Below are positions 57,437 through 64,000 of a DNA stretch of 64,000 bases, one piece after another. Made by a program: the position numbers and the translations under genes. Location: NCBI GenBank assembly GCA_001915925.1, contig MNRL01000017.1, positions 30,248-94,247 on the forward strand, written 5' to 3'. Below the pieces are notes generated by a model. That model made no database searches. It had not been told where the DNA came from and saw only the letters and a list, made by a program, of their open reading frames with translations. The DNA comes from Clostridium sp. CAG:354_28_25. GTDB lineage: Bacteria; Bacillota; Clostridia; TANB77; CAG-508. The stretch's first letter is position 1, and the number at the start of each line of letters is the position of its first letter.

Positions 57437-58804
57437 TTATAATACTCTTTTAGCTGTTTTATAATTACTAGTGTAATATCCATCAGCTAATGATGTTATT
57501 ACGACTCCTTTTTGTGGATTTGCTGCATGTATAAAGCTATTATTTCCTACAAATATTCCTACATGTCCTATAGAACTCCCACCTTGTGAAAAGAATACCA
57601 TATCTCCTAATTGTAAATTTGCTTTTGAAACTGTAGTTCCTATATTAGCCTGTGCTGATGCTGAATGTGATAAATTTACACCAAATTTACTATATACATA
57701 TTGAGTAAATCCTGAACAATCAAAAGAATTTGGACCTACTCCGCCATAAACATATGCTTTTCCTAGTAATGTTTTTGCATAATTAACTACTTCTTCACCT
57801 TTGCTTACAACTGTATTTATATCTTCTGATTCTGTTACATCAACTGTAGTATTTGGTAAATCTACAATTTTTTGAGTTCTTTCACTATTACTTCTGTTTG
57901 TTGATTGGACTTGCTCAGCTGAAATGTATTCACTTGAGACATATCCACTAATACCTGTACTTGTTGTTATTCTTGTCCACCCATTTTCTTGTCCTTCTAT
58001 AGTAACTGCTGTATTTCTTGTTAATGTTGTAACAACATTTGCAGAAGTGCTTGCACTTGCTCTAACATTAACACTACTTGCACTAATATAACCTGTTTGT
58101 GGTTCTGTAGTAGCTGGTGTTTGTTCAGCTGGCTCTGTATTATTAGTTTGTTCTGTAGAAGTTTGATTTGCTTCTTCAGCAGTTAATTTATCTGCTCTTA
58201 TCCATCCAGAAACTGTATCAGTTGATATGAAAGCCCAACCATTTATCTCATCATCTACAGTTACTGTTGTATCTTTAACTAACATTTGTACCGTCTCAGC
58301 ATTTATTAGCGGTAATATTTTTAATTCATAATCTTCTAATAATTTTTGACTTGTTCCAATAATGCTATTTTGTGTTTCAGAGTTTGTTGTATTCGTTGTC
58401 GTATTAGTTACTGTATTATTTGCAACTACATTTTCCTGTGGAATAGTCTCATTTGAAACAACATTTACTACAGAATTAATTGTATTTTCTACACTATTGT
58501 TGGTAACTTGATTAGTAGTAGCTGTATTATCTACGACTTCACCTTCTACATCTATATAGTCTGCATATACATAGCCTTCATACTCTTTATATTTTACCTG
58601 ATACCAGTCTCCCTCTTTTCCCAATACTTCAACTTTATTATCAACTGAAAGTAATGTAACAAGTCCAGCATCTAAACTTGGTCCTTCACGTAATTTTACA
58701 GTTTCACCTGTAATTACTCCATTTGTTGCAGCGTTTGAAATAACTGTCATTACAGATAATATTGCAATAATAATTAAAATTATTAATAATTTCTTTTTGT
58801 ACAT
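57437..58804 (-). CDS. Secreted NlpC/P60 endopeptidase with three SH3 domains
   Basis: 455 residues. Signal peptide MYKKKLLIILIIIAILSVMT with cleavage after about residue 25 (SNAAT). Three bacterial SH3 domains at about 30-85, 155-210 and 235-295 (TGETVKLREGPSLDAGLVTL; SASSVNVRASASTSANVVTT) separated by Asn/Thr/Val-rich linkers. The C-terminal NlpC/P60 domain (about 335-455) has catalytic Cys in NSFDCSGFTQYVYSKFG and His in SIGHVGIFVGNNSFIHAANP. It cuts peptidoglycan stem peptides at the cell surface. AGGAG precedes the ATG. 28 nt upstream of comEC on the same strand. Confidence 0.95.
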   Translation of the reverse strand: MYKKKLLIILIIIAILSVMTVISNAATNGVITGETVKLREGPSLDAGLVTLLSVDNKVEVLGKEGDWYQVKYKEYEGYVYADYIDVEGEVVDNTATTNQVTNNSVENTINSVVNVVSNETIPQENVVANNTVTNTTTNTTNSETQNSIIGTSQKLLEDYELKILPLINAETVQMLVKDTTVTVDDEINGWAFISTDTVSGWIRADKLTAEEANQTSTEQTNNTEPAEQTPATTEPQTGYISASSVNVRASASTSANVVTTLTRNTAVTIEGQENGWTRITTSTGISGYVSSEYISAEQVQSTNRSNSERTQKIVDLPNTTVDVTESEDINTVVSKGEEVVNYAKTLLGKAYVYGGVGPNSFDCSGFTQYVYSKFGVNLSHSASAQANIGTTVSKANLQLGDMVFFSQGGSSIGHVGIFVGNNSFIHAANPQKGVVITSLADGYYTSNYKTAKRVL

Positions 58805-58886
58805 CCTAATTCTTCTCCTTAGAAATATAGTTTAAATTCTTATTTTTCATAGGTATTAGTATATAATGAATCCATTAAAAAGTCAA

Positions 58887-59588
58887 TTAGTTTGCATTCA
58901 TTAAGTTCTCTATAAAAATAGCACATCTATCTGCAGCCATCTTTAAATATTTGTTAAAATCAATTTGGTTCTCTTCATTTGGACTATCTGAAATTGACCT
59001 TATGATTATAAAAGGAGTATCAGATAAATATGCAGTCTGTGCAATAGCTGCTCCTTCCATCTCGACACAATCAGCATCAAATTTTGTGCGTATTTTATCC
59101 TTCATCTTTCTGCTTGTACAGAATATATCTCCAGTTGCTATTGTTCCAATTACACATTTATAATTGTTCTCTTTCATGTTTTTTATTACATATTCGCATC
59201 TCTTAATTAATTTTGTATTACTCTCTAACTTAACACCAATATTGCTTATATATCCTTTTTCATGTCCAAAAGCTGTAATGTCAAAATCGTGTTGTAATAC
59301 ATATTTACCAATTACGATATCTCCATATTCTACATCATCATTAATGCTTCCAGCAGAACCTATATTTATAATATAATCTATATCAAATTTATCTATCATT
59401 ATTTGTGTAGTCCTTGCAGCATTTACTTTTCCAACACCACATTTTACTAATATTATTTTTTGATTTTTTATTTTTCCTTCAAAGAATTTTAAATTAAAAA
59501 TATCTAGTTCTTTAGTGTTTATCATTTTACTTTTTATTGCTTCCATTTCTTCTGGCATTGCAGCAATAATTCCAACATATTTTCCCAT
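58887..59588 (-). CDS. mtnN: 5'-methylthioadenosine/S-adenosylhomocysteine nucleosidase
   Basis: 233 residues from the ATG at 59588 (GGAGG 7 nt upstream). Hydrolyses MTA and SAH to adenine, in methionine salvage and the activated-methyl cycle. VGIIAAMPEEMEAIKSKM at the start, IINIGSAGSINDDVEYGDIV, and the catalytic VEMEGAAIAQTAYLSDTPFI plus IRSISDSPNEENQIDFNKYL (catalytic Asp) are conserved. It stands alone between the rplL terminator and the NlpC gene. luxS is not nearby. Confidence 0.95.
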   Translation of the reverse strand: MGKYVGIIAAMPEEMEAIKSKMINTKELDIFNLKFFEGKIKNQKIILVKCGVGKVNAARTTQIMIDKFDIDYIINIGSAGSINDDVEYGDIVIGKYVLQHDFDITAFGHEKGYISNIGVKLESNTKLIKRCEYVIKNMKENNYKCVIGTIATGDIFCTSRKMKDKIRTKFDADCVEMEGAAIAQTAYLSDTPFIIIRSISDSPNEENQIDFNKYLKMAADRCAIFIENLMNAN

Positions 59589-59622
59589 AATCATGCCTCC
59601 TTTTGCAAAGATTATAACATAA

Positions 59623-59659
59623 AAAAAAGAAATTGCATATAAAATACAATTTCTTTTTT
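59623..59659 (-). terminator. Terminator of the rplKAJL operon
   Basis: AAAAAAGAAATTG (59623-59635) and CAATTTCTTTTTT (59647-59659), 13-bp stem with T-run on the minus strand. About 30 nt past the rplL stop. rpoB does not follow. Confidence 0.88.
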
Positions 59660-59690
59660 ATTATAAAATTATTCTTATACAAATAATTTA

Positions 59691-60059
59691 CTAAGCTAAT
59701 TCGATAACAGCTCCAGCTGCTGTAAATTTTTCTTTAATTTCTTCAGCTTCGTCTTTAGAAACTCCTTCTTTAACTGTTTTTGGTGCTCCATCAACTAAAT
59801 CTTTAGCTTCTTTTAATCCTAATCCTGTTACATCTCTAACAACTTTGATTACTTGGATTTTGTTAGCTCCAACTTCTTTTAATACAACATTGAAAGAAGA
59901 TTTTTCTTCAGCAGCTCCTCCAGCTACTGCTCCAGCTGCTGGTGCAGCTGCTGCTACTGCAGATACTCCATATTTTTCTTCAATTCCTTTTACTAATTCT
60001 GATAATTCAACTACTGTTAAACCATCAATTTTTTCTAATAATTCTTCAACTATAGTCAT
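59691..60059 (-). CDS. rplL: Ribosomal protein L7/L12
   Basis: 122 residues. Flexible stalk protein recruiting elongation factors. N-terminal dimer domain, the Ala/Gly-rich hinge (AVAAAAPAAGAVAGGAAEEK) and the C-terminal domain VRDVTGLGLKEAKDLVDGAP are typical. GGAGG precedes the ATG. Last gene of the operon, followed by a terminator rather than rpoB. Confidence 0.98.
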   Translation of the reverse strand: MTIVEELLEKIDGLTVVELSELVKGIEEKYGVSAVAAAAPAAGAVAGGAAEEKSSFNVVLKEVGANKIQVIKVVRDVTGLGLKEAKDLVDGAPKTVKEGVSKDEAEEIKEKFTAAGAVIELA

Positions 60060-60122
60060 TTTTTATTCCTCCTAATTTTTATTATTGTGGTTTAAGTCCA
60101 CTACTCTATTAAATTTATTTAA

Positions 60123-60626
60123 TTATTCATTAGTTTCTTTTTGAACTCTAACTTGATCTAATGCAACTGCAAGTTTTGAAATATTTCCAAGTAAAGCACC
60201 TGCAAGCATAGATATAAGTGTTTCTCTTGATGGTAATTTTGCAAGAGTGATTAACTCTTCTGTTGTCATTACTTTTCCATCAATAACTCCACCTTTTATT
60301 TTATAAGTTTCATTATTTTTTGCATATTCATAAACTGCTTTTAAAGGTTCTAAGTAATCTTCACTAGCAAGAACTACTGCTGTAGGTCCAACTAATAAAT
60401 CCTCTAATCCTTCAATTTTAGCTTCTGCTAATGCTCTTCTTGTAATATTGTTTTTAATAACTTTATATTCAGCATCTACTTTTCTTAAATTAGATCTTAA
60501 TCCTGTAACATCTTCTACAGATATTCCTCTGTAATCTGTTAATAATACTAATTTTGATTCTTTCATTTTTTCTGCTAATGCTGATACTTCTGATTGCTTC
60601 TTTTCAATAGCTTTTTGATTTGCCAT
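60123..60626 (-). CDS. rplJ: Ribosomal protein L10
   Basis: 167 residues from the ATG at 60626; a GTG four codons earlier overlaps the ribosome site GGGAGG. Base of the L7/L12 stalk; with L12 it binds its own leader RNA to limit translation. LVLLTDYRGISVEDVTGLRS and NITRRALAEAKIEGLEDLLV are conserved. The leader lies just upstream. Confidence 0.97.
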   Translation of the reverse strand: MANQKAIEKKQSEVSALAEKMKESKLVLLTDYRGISVEDVTGLRSNLRKVDAEYKVIKNNITRRALAEAKIEGLEDLLVGPTAVVLASEDYLEPLKAVYEYAKNNETYKIKGGVIDGKVMTTEELITLAKLPSRETLISMLAGALLGNISKLAVALDQVRVQKETNE

Positions 60627-60654
60627 TTTAGTATTCACCTCCCAAATAAATAAA

Positions 60655-60750
60655 CCTAATCTTTATAGCCAATTTACGAGGCATAAAGATTAGGATAATC
60701 CGCACTTTTTGCCTCGGTAGGACTTACTGATTGCCTACTTTCTTTGGCCT
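60655..60750 (-). promoter_or_regulatory. Ribosomal L10 leader (autoregulatory mRNA structure)
   Basis: On the minus strand the conserved AAGTAGGCAA and CCTACCGAGG bulge region is followed by TGCGGATTATCC. CGAGGCA (60716-60710) pairs with TGCCTCG (60683-60677); a competing stem CCTAATCTTTA/TAAAGATTAGG (60655-60665 with 60684-60694) uses adjacent bases. This is the layout of the known L10 leader, bound by L10-(L12)4. It lies in the 132-nt gap between rplA and rplJ. Confidence 0.85.
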
Positions 60751-60758
60751 ATATAAAA

Positions 60759-61442
60759 TTATTTTTGATTAACATATACACTTGGTCCCATTGTTTTAGC
60801 AATTGCAACACTCTTTATGTATTGTCCTTTTGCAGCAGCTGGTTTTGCTTTTATAATAGCATCTATAACTGTTTTATAGTTTTCTTCTAGCTTATCAGCT
60901 CCAAATGAAACCTTTCCAAATCCAAGGTGAATAATATTAGTTTTATCTAATCTATATTCAACTTTTCCTGATTTAATTTCTTGTATAGCTTTTGCTACAT
61001 CCATAGTAACTGTTCCAGATTTTGGGTTTGGCATTAATCCTTTTGGTCCTAAAATCTTTCCTAATCTTCCTACAACACCCATCATATTAGGTGTAGCAAC
61101 TATAACATCATAATCAAACCAATTTTCTTTTTCTATTTTTGGTATTAATTCTTCAGCACCAACAAAGTCTGCTCCAGCTTCTTCAGCTTCTTTAGCTTTG
61201 TCACCTTTTGCAAATACAAGAACTTTTAATGTTTTTCCTGTTCCATTAGGAAGTACCACTGTTCCTCTAACTTGTTGTTCTGCATGTTTAGAATCAACAC
61301 CTAATTTTACATGTAACTCAACTGTTTCATCAAAATTTGCTTTAGGCATTTTTTCAATTAATTCTAAAGCTTCTTTAGCTTCATATAATTTACCTTTTTC
61401 AATAAGCTTTACAGCTTCTTGATATTTCTTTCCTTTTTTCAT
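60759..61442 (-). CDS. rplA: Ribosomal protein L1
   Basis: 227 residues. Stalk for release of deacylated tRNA. KANFDETVELHVKLGVDSKH, RGTVVLPNGTGKTLKVLVFA and GKILGPKGLMPNPKSGTVTM are conserved. GGAGG precedes the ATG. Follows rplK by about 50 nt; the L10 leader comes next. Confidence 0.98.
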   Translation of the reverse strand: MKKGKKYQEAVKLIEKGKLYEAKEALELIEKMPKANFDETVELHVKLGVDSKHAEQQVRGTVVLPNGTGKTLKVLVFAKGDKAKEAEEAGADFVGAEELIPKIEKENWFDYDVIVATPNMMGVVGRLGKILGPKGLMPNPKSGTVTMDVAKAIQEIKSGKVEYRLDKTNIIHLGFGKVSFGADKLEENYKTVIDAIIKAKPAAAKGQYIKSVAIAKTMGPSVYVNQK

Positions 61443-61491
61443 ATTTTACCTCCTCTGGTTTTAACGAATTTACATTCTCCCAATTTTATAA

Positions 61492-61920
61492 TTAGTCTAC
61501 AACTACAACTCCCATACTACGAGCTGTTCCTTTTACCATACTCATAGCAGCTTCTAATGATGCTGCATTTAAGTCTTCCATTTTTTGTTCAGCTATAGCT
61601 TTAACTTGTTCTGTTGTTATTTTAGCTACTTTGTCTTTATTTGGTTTTCCTGAACCTTTTTCTATTTTTAATGCTTTTTTAATAAGTACAGCAACTGGTG
61701 GAACTTTTGTTATGAAAGTGAATGATTTGTCTTTATAAACTGTTATAACAACTGGAATTATCATTCCTGGTTGATTTGCAGTTTTATCATTAAATTCTTT
61801 AACAAATTGCATAATATTAACACCACTTGAACCTAGTGCTGGACCTACTGGTGGAGCTGGAGTAGCTTTACCAGCTTCTATTTGTAATTTTATAACATTT
61901 ACAACTTCTTTCTCTGCCAT
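61492..61920 (-). CDS. rplK: Ribosomal protein L11
   Basis: 142 residues from the ATG at 61920; an upstream GTG lies in the ribosome site. GTPase-centre protein, the thiostrepton site and sensor for the stringent response. IEAGKATPAPPVGPALGSSG and KDKVAKITTEQVKAIAEQKM are diagnostic, with VKGTARSMGVVV at the end. Standard nusG-rplK-rplA order. Confidence 0.98.
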   Translation of the reverse strand: MAEKEVVNVIKLQIEAGKATPAPPVGPALGSSGVNIMQFVKEFNDKTANQPGMIIPVVITVYKDKSFTFITKVPPVAVLIKKALKIEKGSGKPNKDKVAKITTEQVKAIAEQKMEDLNAASLEAAMSMVKGTARSMGVVVVD

Positions 61921-61984
61921 CTCACATTGCACCTCCTTTAATGATTTTCGATTGTATTTTCTATTGAAATCTATGACCTCAATA

Positions 61985-62515
61985 TTATACTTTTTGAACT
62001 TGTGAAAATTCTAGTTCTACTGGAGTTTCTCTTCCAAACATAGATACTAAAACTTTAACCTTGTGTTTTTCTTTATTTATTTCTTGTACAACTCCTACAA
62101 AGTTTTCTAATGGTCCATTTAATATTTTTACAGAATCGTTAATATCATAATCAACATTAACTTCTGTTAATTCAAATCCCATTTTTCTTATTTCTTCTTC
62201 AGTAAGAGGAATAGGATCTGTCCCTGAACCAACAAAACCTGTAACACCTCTAGTATTTCTTACGATATACCAAGATTCTTCGGTTACAATCATTTTTACT
62301 AAAACATACCCTGGAAAAACTTTTTTCAAATTAGTTTTTCTTTTACCATCTTTTATTTCGATTTGCTCTTCCATAGGAACAACAATATCAAAGATATAAT
62401 CTTCTAATTCTCTATTTTTAACTGTTTTTTCCAAATCTGTTTTAACTTTATTCTCGTAACCAGAATAAGTATGTACAACATACCATTTAGGTTGCATGTC
62501 CTTTTCTTGAGACAT
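61985..62515 (-). CDS. nusG: Transcription termination/antitermination factor NusG
   Basis: 176 residues. Links RNA polymerase with Rho or the ribosome. NGN domain KWYVVHTYSGYENKVKTDLE and RKTNLKKVFPGYVLVKMIVT, then the KOW domain VKILNGPLENFVGVVQEINK. The ATG at 62515 has GGAGG about 10 nt upstream. Standard secE-nusG order. Confidence 0.98.
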   Translation of the reverse strand: MSQEKDMQPKWYVVHTYSGYENKVKTDLEKTVKNRELEDYIFDIVVPMEEQIEIKDGKRKTNLKKVFPGYVLVKMIVTEESWYIVRNTRGVTGFVGSGTDPIPLTEEEIRKMGFELTEVNVDYDINDSVKILNGPLENFVGVVQEINKEKHKVKVLVSMFGRETPVELEFSQVQKV

Positions 62516-62538
62516 AATTGGCCTCCTTGCTAAAAATT

Positions 62539-62889
62539 TTATTCTACTGTATTTTCAGCAGCATTTAATTCATTTTCTGTAATTGCATTTTCTACCAATT
62601 CATTTTCGTCTGAAGTTACAGTATTGTCAGCATTTTCTTCTATCACAATAGAATTTTGTAATTTTTCTATACCATTTACTTCTAATCTATTTAGTGATTC
62701 AAAAGCTAAATCTAAAACAATTACAATAGCAGCAACAATAAATACTATTGCAAGTACAGCAGCAGTACTGTTAAAAAGTTCTTTTGCTGTTGGCCATTTA
62801 ACTTTTTTTAATTCTGCTCTGTAATCCTTCCAAAAATGTTTCTTTTTTTTATCTTCACTAGCATTTACTTTCTTCTTATCTTTGGCCAT
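62539..62889 (-). CDS. secE: Preprotein translocase SecE with an acidic C-terminal tail
   Basis: 116 residues. Clamp subunit of the SecYEG channel. The amphipathic segment and helix (HFWKDYRAELKKVKWPTAKE, then LFNSTAAVLAIVFIVAAIVI) are typical. Bacillota SecE usually ends just after the helix (about 60-75 residues); here about 45 extra Glu/Asn/Thr residues follow (EENADNTVTSDENELVENAI), predicted to be disordered and outside the cell. GGAGG precedes the ATG. Confidence 0.94.
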   Translation of the reverse strand: MAKDKKKVNASEDKKKKHFWKDYRAELKKVKWPTAKELFNSTAAVLAIVFIVAAIVIVLDLAFESLNRLEVNGIEKLQNSIVIEENADNTVTSDENELVENAITENELNAAENTVE

Positions 62890-62912
62890 TCTCTTTCCTC
62901 CTTAAAAATAGC

Positions 62913-63077
62913 TTATTTTGTTTCTTTATGTTTTGTATGTTTTTTACAGAATTTACAATATTTAGCTATTTCTAATCTTTCGGTATTATTTCTCTTGTTT
63001 TTAAATGTTGTATAATTTCTTCTTTTACAATCTGTGCATTCTAAGATGATCATCTCTCTTGCTCCTTTTGCTGCCAC
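62913..63077 (-). CDS. rpmG: Ribosomal protein L33, zinc form
   Basis: 54 residues from a GTG start (63077-63075) with GGAGG 8-9 nt upstream. MIILECTDCKRRNYTTFKNK and AKYCKFCKKHTKHKETK carry two Cys-x2-Cys pairs, so this is the zinc-binding paralogue. First gene of the rpmG-secE-nusG-rplKAJL operon, behind the promoter at 63152-63180. Confidence 0.96.
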   Translation of the reverse strand: MAAKGAREMIILECTDCKRRNYTTFKNKRNNTERLEIAKYCKFCKKHTKHKETK

Positions 63078-63151
63078 TATAATACACCTCCGTTACTCAT
63101 ATTTCTTTGAAACGATGTGAGCCATGTAATATCTCATACATACGCTTGAAT

Positions 63152-63180
63152 ATTTTATCATGTTTTTTCTAATAAGTCAA
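63152..63180 (-). promoter_or_regulatory. Promoter of the rpmG-secE-nusG-rplKAJL operon
   Basis: On the minus strand TTGACT (63180-63175), a 17-nt spacer and TAAAAT (63157-63152), about 75 nt before the rpmG start. Confidence 0.8.
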
Positions 63181-63197
63181 CAATAATAATGTATTTC

Positions 63198-63794
63198 TTA
63201 GAGTTTTTTTGTAGTTTTTTTACGCTTTCTACTTTTTCTTTTTTGAACGGAAAATCCAAACTTTCCAATCTTTTTTTCTAATGGATAATAACCTCCATTT
63301 GCATATGCAATTAAATCACATTTTGATATATCAAATGTTCCTTTTTCATCAATATACTTTTCATCCGCATCTATAGAAAGTACTTCGGCAACAAACATAT
63401 CATGTGAACCTAGTTTTATAATATCTTTTACCTTGCATTCTATAGAAACAGGACTTTCCTTTATTAAAGGCGCTTTAACAAACTGTGCCTTTTCCTTATG
63501 TAATTTCATTTCTTTAAATTTATCAAATTTTTCACCAGATCTTACTCCGCACCAATCAGTAGCATAAGCCAATTGCTTATTAGTTAAATTTATTACAAAT
63601 TCCCCAGATTCTTTAATTAAATTATATGAATATCTTATAGGTCTTATAGATATATATACCATTGCTGGATTTGTATTTAAAATTCCAGTCCAAGCAACTG
63701 TTATAATATTGCTTTTCTCCATAGTACCACATGATACCATAACTGCCGGCAATGGATACTCAAATGTGCCTGCTTTCCAAATTTTTCTTCCCAT
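63198..63794 (-). CDS. Flavin reductase-like protein (FMN-binding split barrel)
   Basis: 198 residues. MGRKIWKAGTFEYPLPAVMV, then VAWTGILNTNPAMVYISIRP, RYSYNLIKESGEFVINLTN and VSIECKVKDIIKLGSHDMFV fit the flavin reductase/FMN-binding split-barrel family, which binds FMN and reduces flavins or acts as flavoprotein. The last ~20 residues are very basic (QKRKSRKRKKTTKKL), unusual for the family and possibly a nucleic-acid contact. It lies between the 5S rRNA and the rpmG promoter on the same strand. Substrate unknown. Confidence 0.82.
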   Translation of the reverse strand: MGRKIWKAGTFEYPLPAVMVSCGTMEKSNIITVAWTGILNTNPAMVYISIRPIRYSYNLIKESGEFVINLTNKQLAYATDWCGVRSGEKFDKFKEMKLHKEKAQFVKAPLIKESPVSIECKVKDIIKLGSHDMFVAEVLSIDADEKYIDEKGTFDISKCDLIAYANGGYYPLEKKIGKFGFSVQKRKSRKRKKTTKKL

Positions 63795-63832
63795 AATTTT
63801 CTCCTCTACACATTAATTTATATTATAAAAAC

Positions 63833-63883
63833 AAAAAAAGAAATTACAAATTAAACAACCTTTAATCTCTAATTTCTTTTTTT
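63833..63883 (-). terminator. Terminator of the rRNA operon
   Basis: AAAAAAAGAAATTA (63833-63846) and TAATTTCTTTTTTT (63870-63883) form a 14-bp stem with a 23-nt loop; T-rich on the minus strand. It lies just after the 5S rRNA and before the flavin reductase gene. Confidence 0.8.
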
Positions 63884-63905
63884 ATTTAAATATAAATAAA
63901 AAAAA

Positions 63906-64000
63906 TCTAGCGAAAGCCTATCTTCCCAACAAGGTAACTCGTAAGTATTTTCGGCACATTAGAGCTTGACTTCTGTGTTCGGTATGGGTACAGGTATTTC
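63906..64000 (-). rRNA. 5S ribosomal RNA, 3' part (runs off right edge)
   Basis: On the minus strand the conserved 5S loop-B/C segment CCCATACCGAACACAGAAGT is followed by CAAGCTCTAATGTGCCG, then TACTTACGAG and GTTGGGAAGATAGG, ending near TTTCGCTAGA before a T-run. This covers about the last 95 nt; the 5' ~20 nt and the rest of the rRNA operon lie beyond the window. The exact 3' end is uncertain by a few bases. Confidence 0.92.

Noticed and set aside
1..64000. CRISPR arrays, phage genes, complete insertion sequences or tRNA genes
   Set aside because: No regularly spaced direct repeats, integrase/transposase frames or tRNA cloverleafs were seen in the window.

Overview
The window is AT-rich (roughly 70% or more A+T by eye) and carries sporulation genes (bofA, yaaL/DUF2508, ylbJ, a probable SpoIIIE/FtsK), HrcA/CIRCE-type heat-shock control, a glmS ribozyme, an L10 leader and a Bacillota-type ribosomal gene order. 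This points to a low-GC, spore-forming Clostridia-like bacterium, probably anaerobic and perhaps from the gut. I cannot name the species. Almost every gene has a recognisable GGAGG-type ribosome binding site, and start codons other than ATG are common (TTG for infA, secY, comEC and a HlyD-like gene; GTG for rplR, rpsH, rpmG and rplQ).

Layout. 1-7.2 kb (minus strand): a cell-division and DNA-maintenance cluster, mutL-miaA-HlyD-like, then sepF-divIVA, then rsmD-coiled-coil protein, then the 5' end of ftsK/spoIIIE. 7.3-7.7 kb (plus): two tandem 40-residue Cys/Gly-rich membrane microproteins behind a sigma-E-like promoter. 7.9-21 kb: groESL with two CIRCE-like operators, pyrG with a leader terminator, membrane proteins of unknown function, deoD, three higher-GC orphan genes around uvrC, glmS with its ribozyme, bofA-yaaL and a cation exchanger. 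21.2-37.8 kb (minus): the complete S10-spc-alpha ribosomal super-operon, rpsJ to rplQ, including secY, adk, map, infA and rpoA but with no rpmD (L30). It starts at a clear promoter and a long structured leader. 37.9-49.7 kb: ldh, a J-domain membrane protein, DUF4364, an rRNA/tRNA 2'-O-methyltransferase, mfd, ylbJ, pyrimidine-nucleoside phosphorylase, rnhB and htrA. 50-59.6 kb: clpE-like, pgsA, small membrane proteins, comEC, an SH3/NlpC-P60 hydrolase and mtnN. 59.6-63.2 kb (minus): rpmG-secE-nusG-rplK-rplA-[L10 leader]-rplJ-rplL, ending at a terminator without rpoBC. 63.2-64 kb: a flavin reductase-like gene and the 3' part of a 5S rRNA.

The most unusual material is in non-coding structure. 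(1) A palindrome of about 27 bp with core GGGGACGTTCC sits, in sense orientation, at the 3' end of four unrelated genes (groEL, deoD, glmS, trmH-like); in one it encodes the protein's C-terminal tail. (2) A 39-nt hairpin, in two copies joined to a second hairpin, occurs three times in the S10 region, with paired base changes that keep the stems intact. (3) Most long gaps in the ribosomal operon hold strong hairpins without proper terminator tails. (4) The glmS leader has an 11-bp complementarity spanning the whole ribozyme. (5) The two Cys-rich microproteins look like an undescribed sporulation-stage pair. No phage, CRISPR array, complete insertion sequence or tRNA gene was seen.
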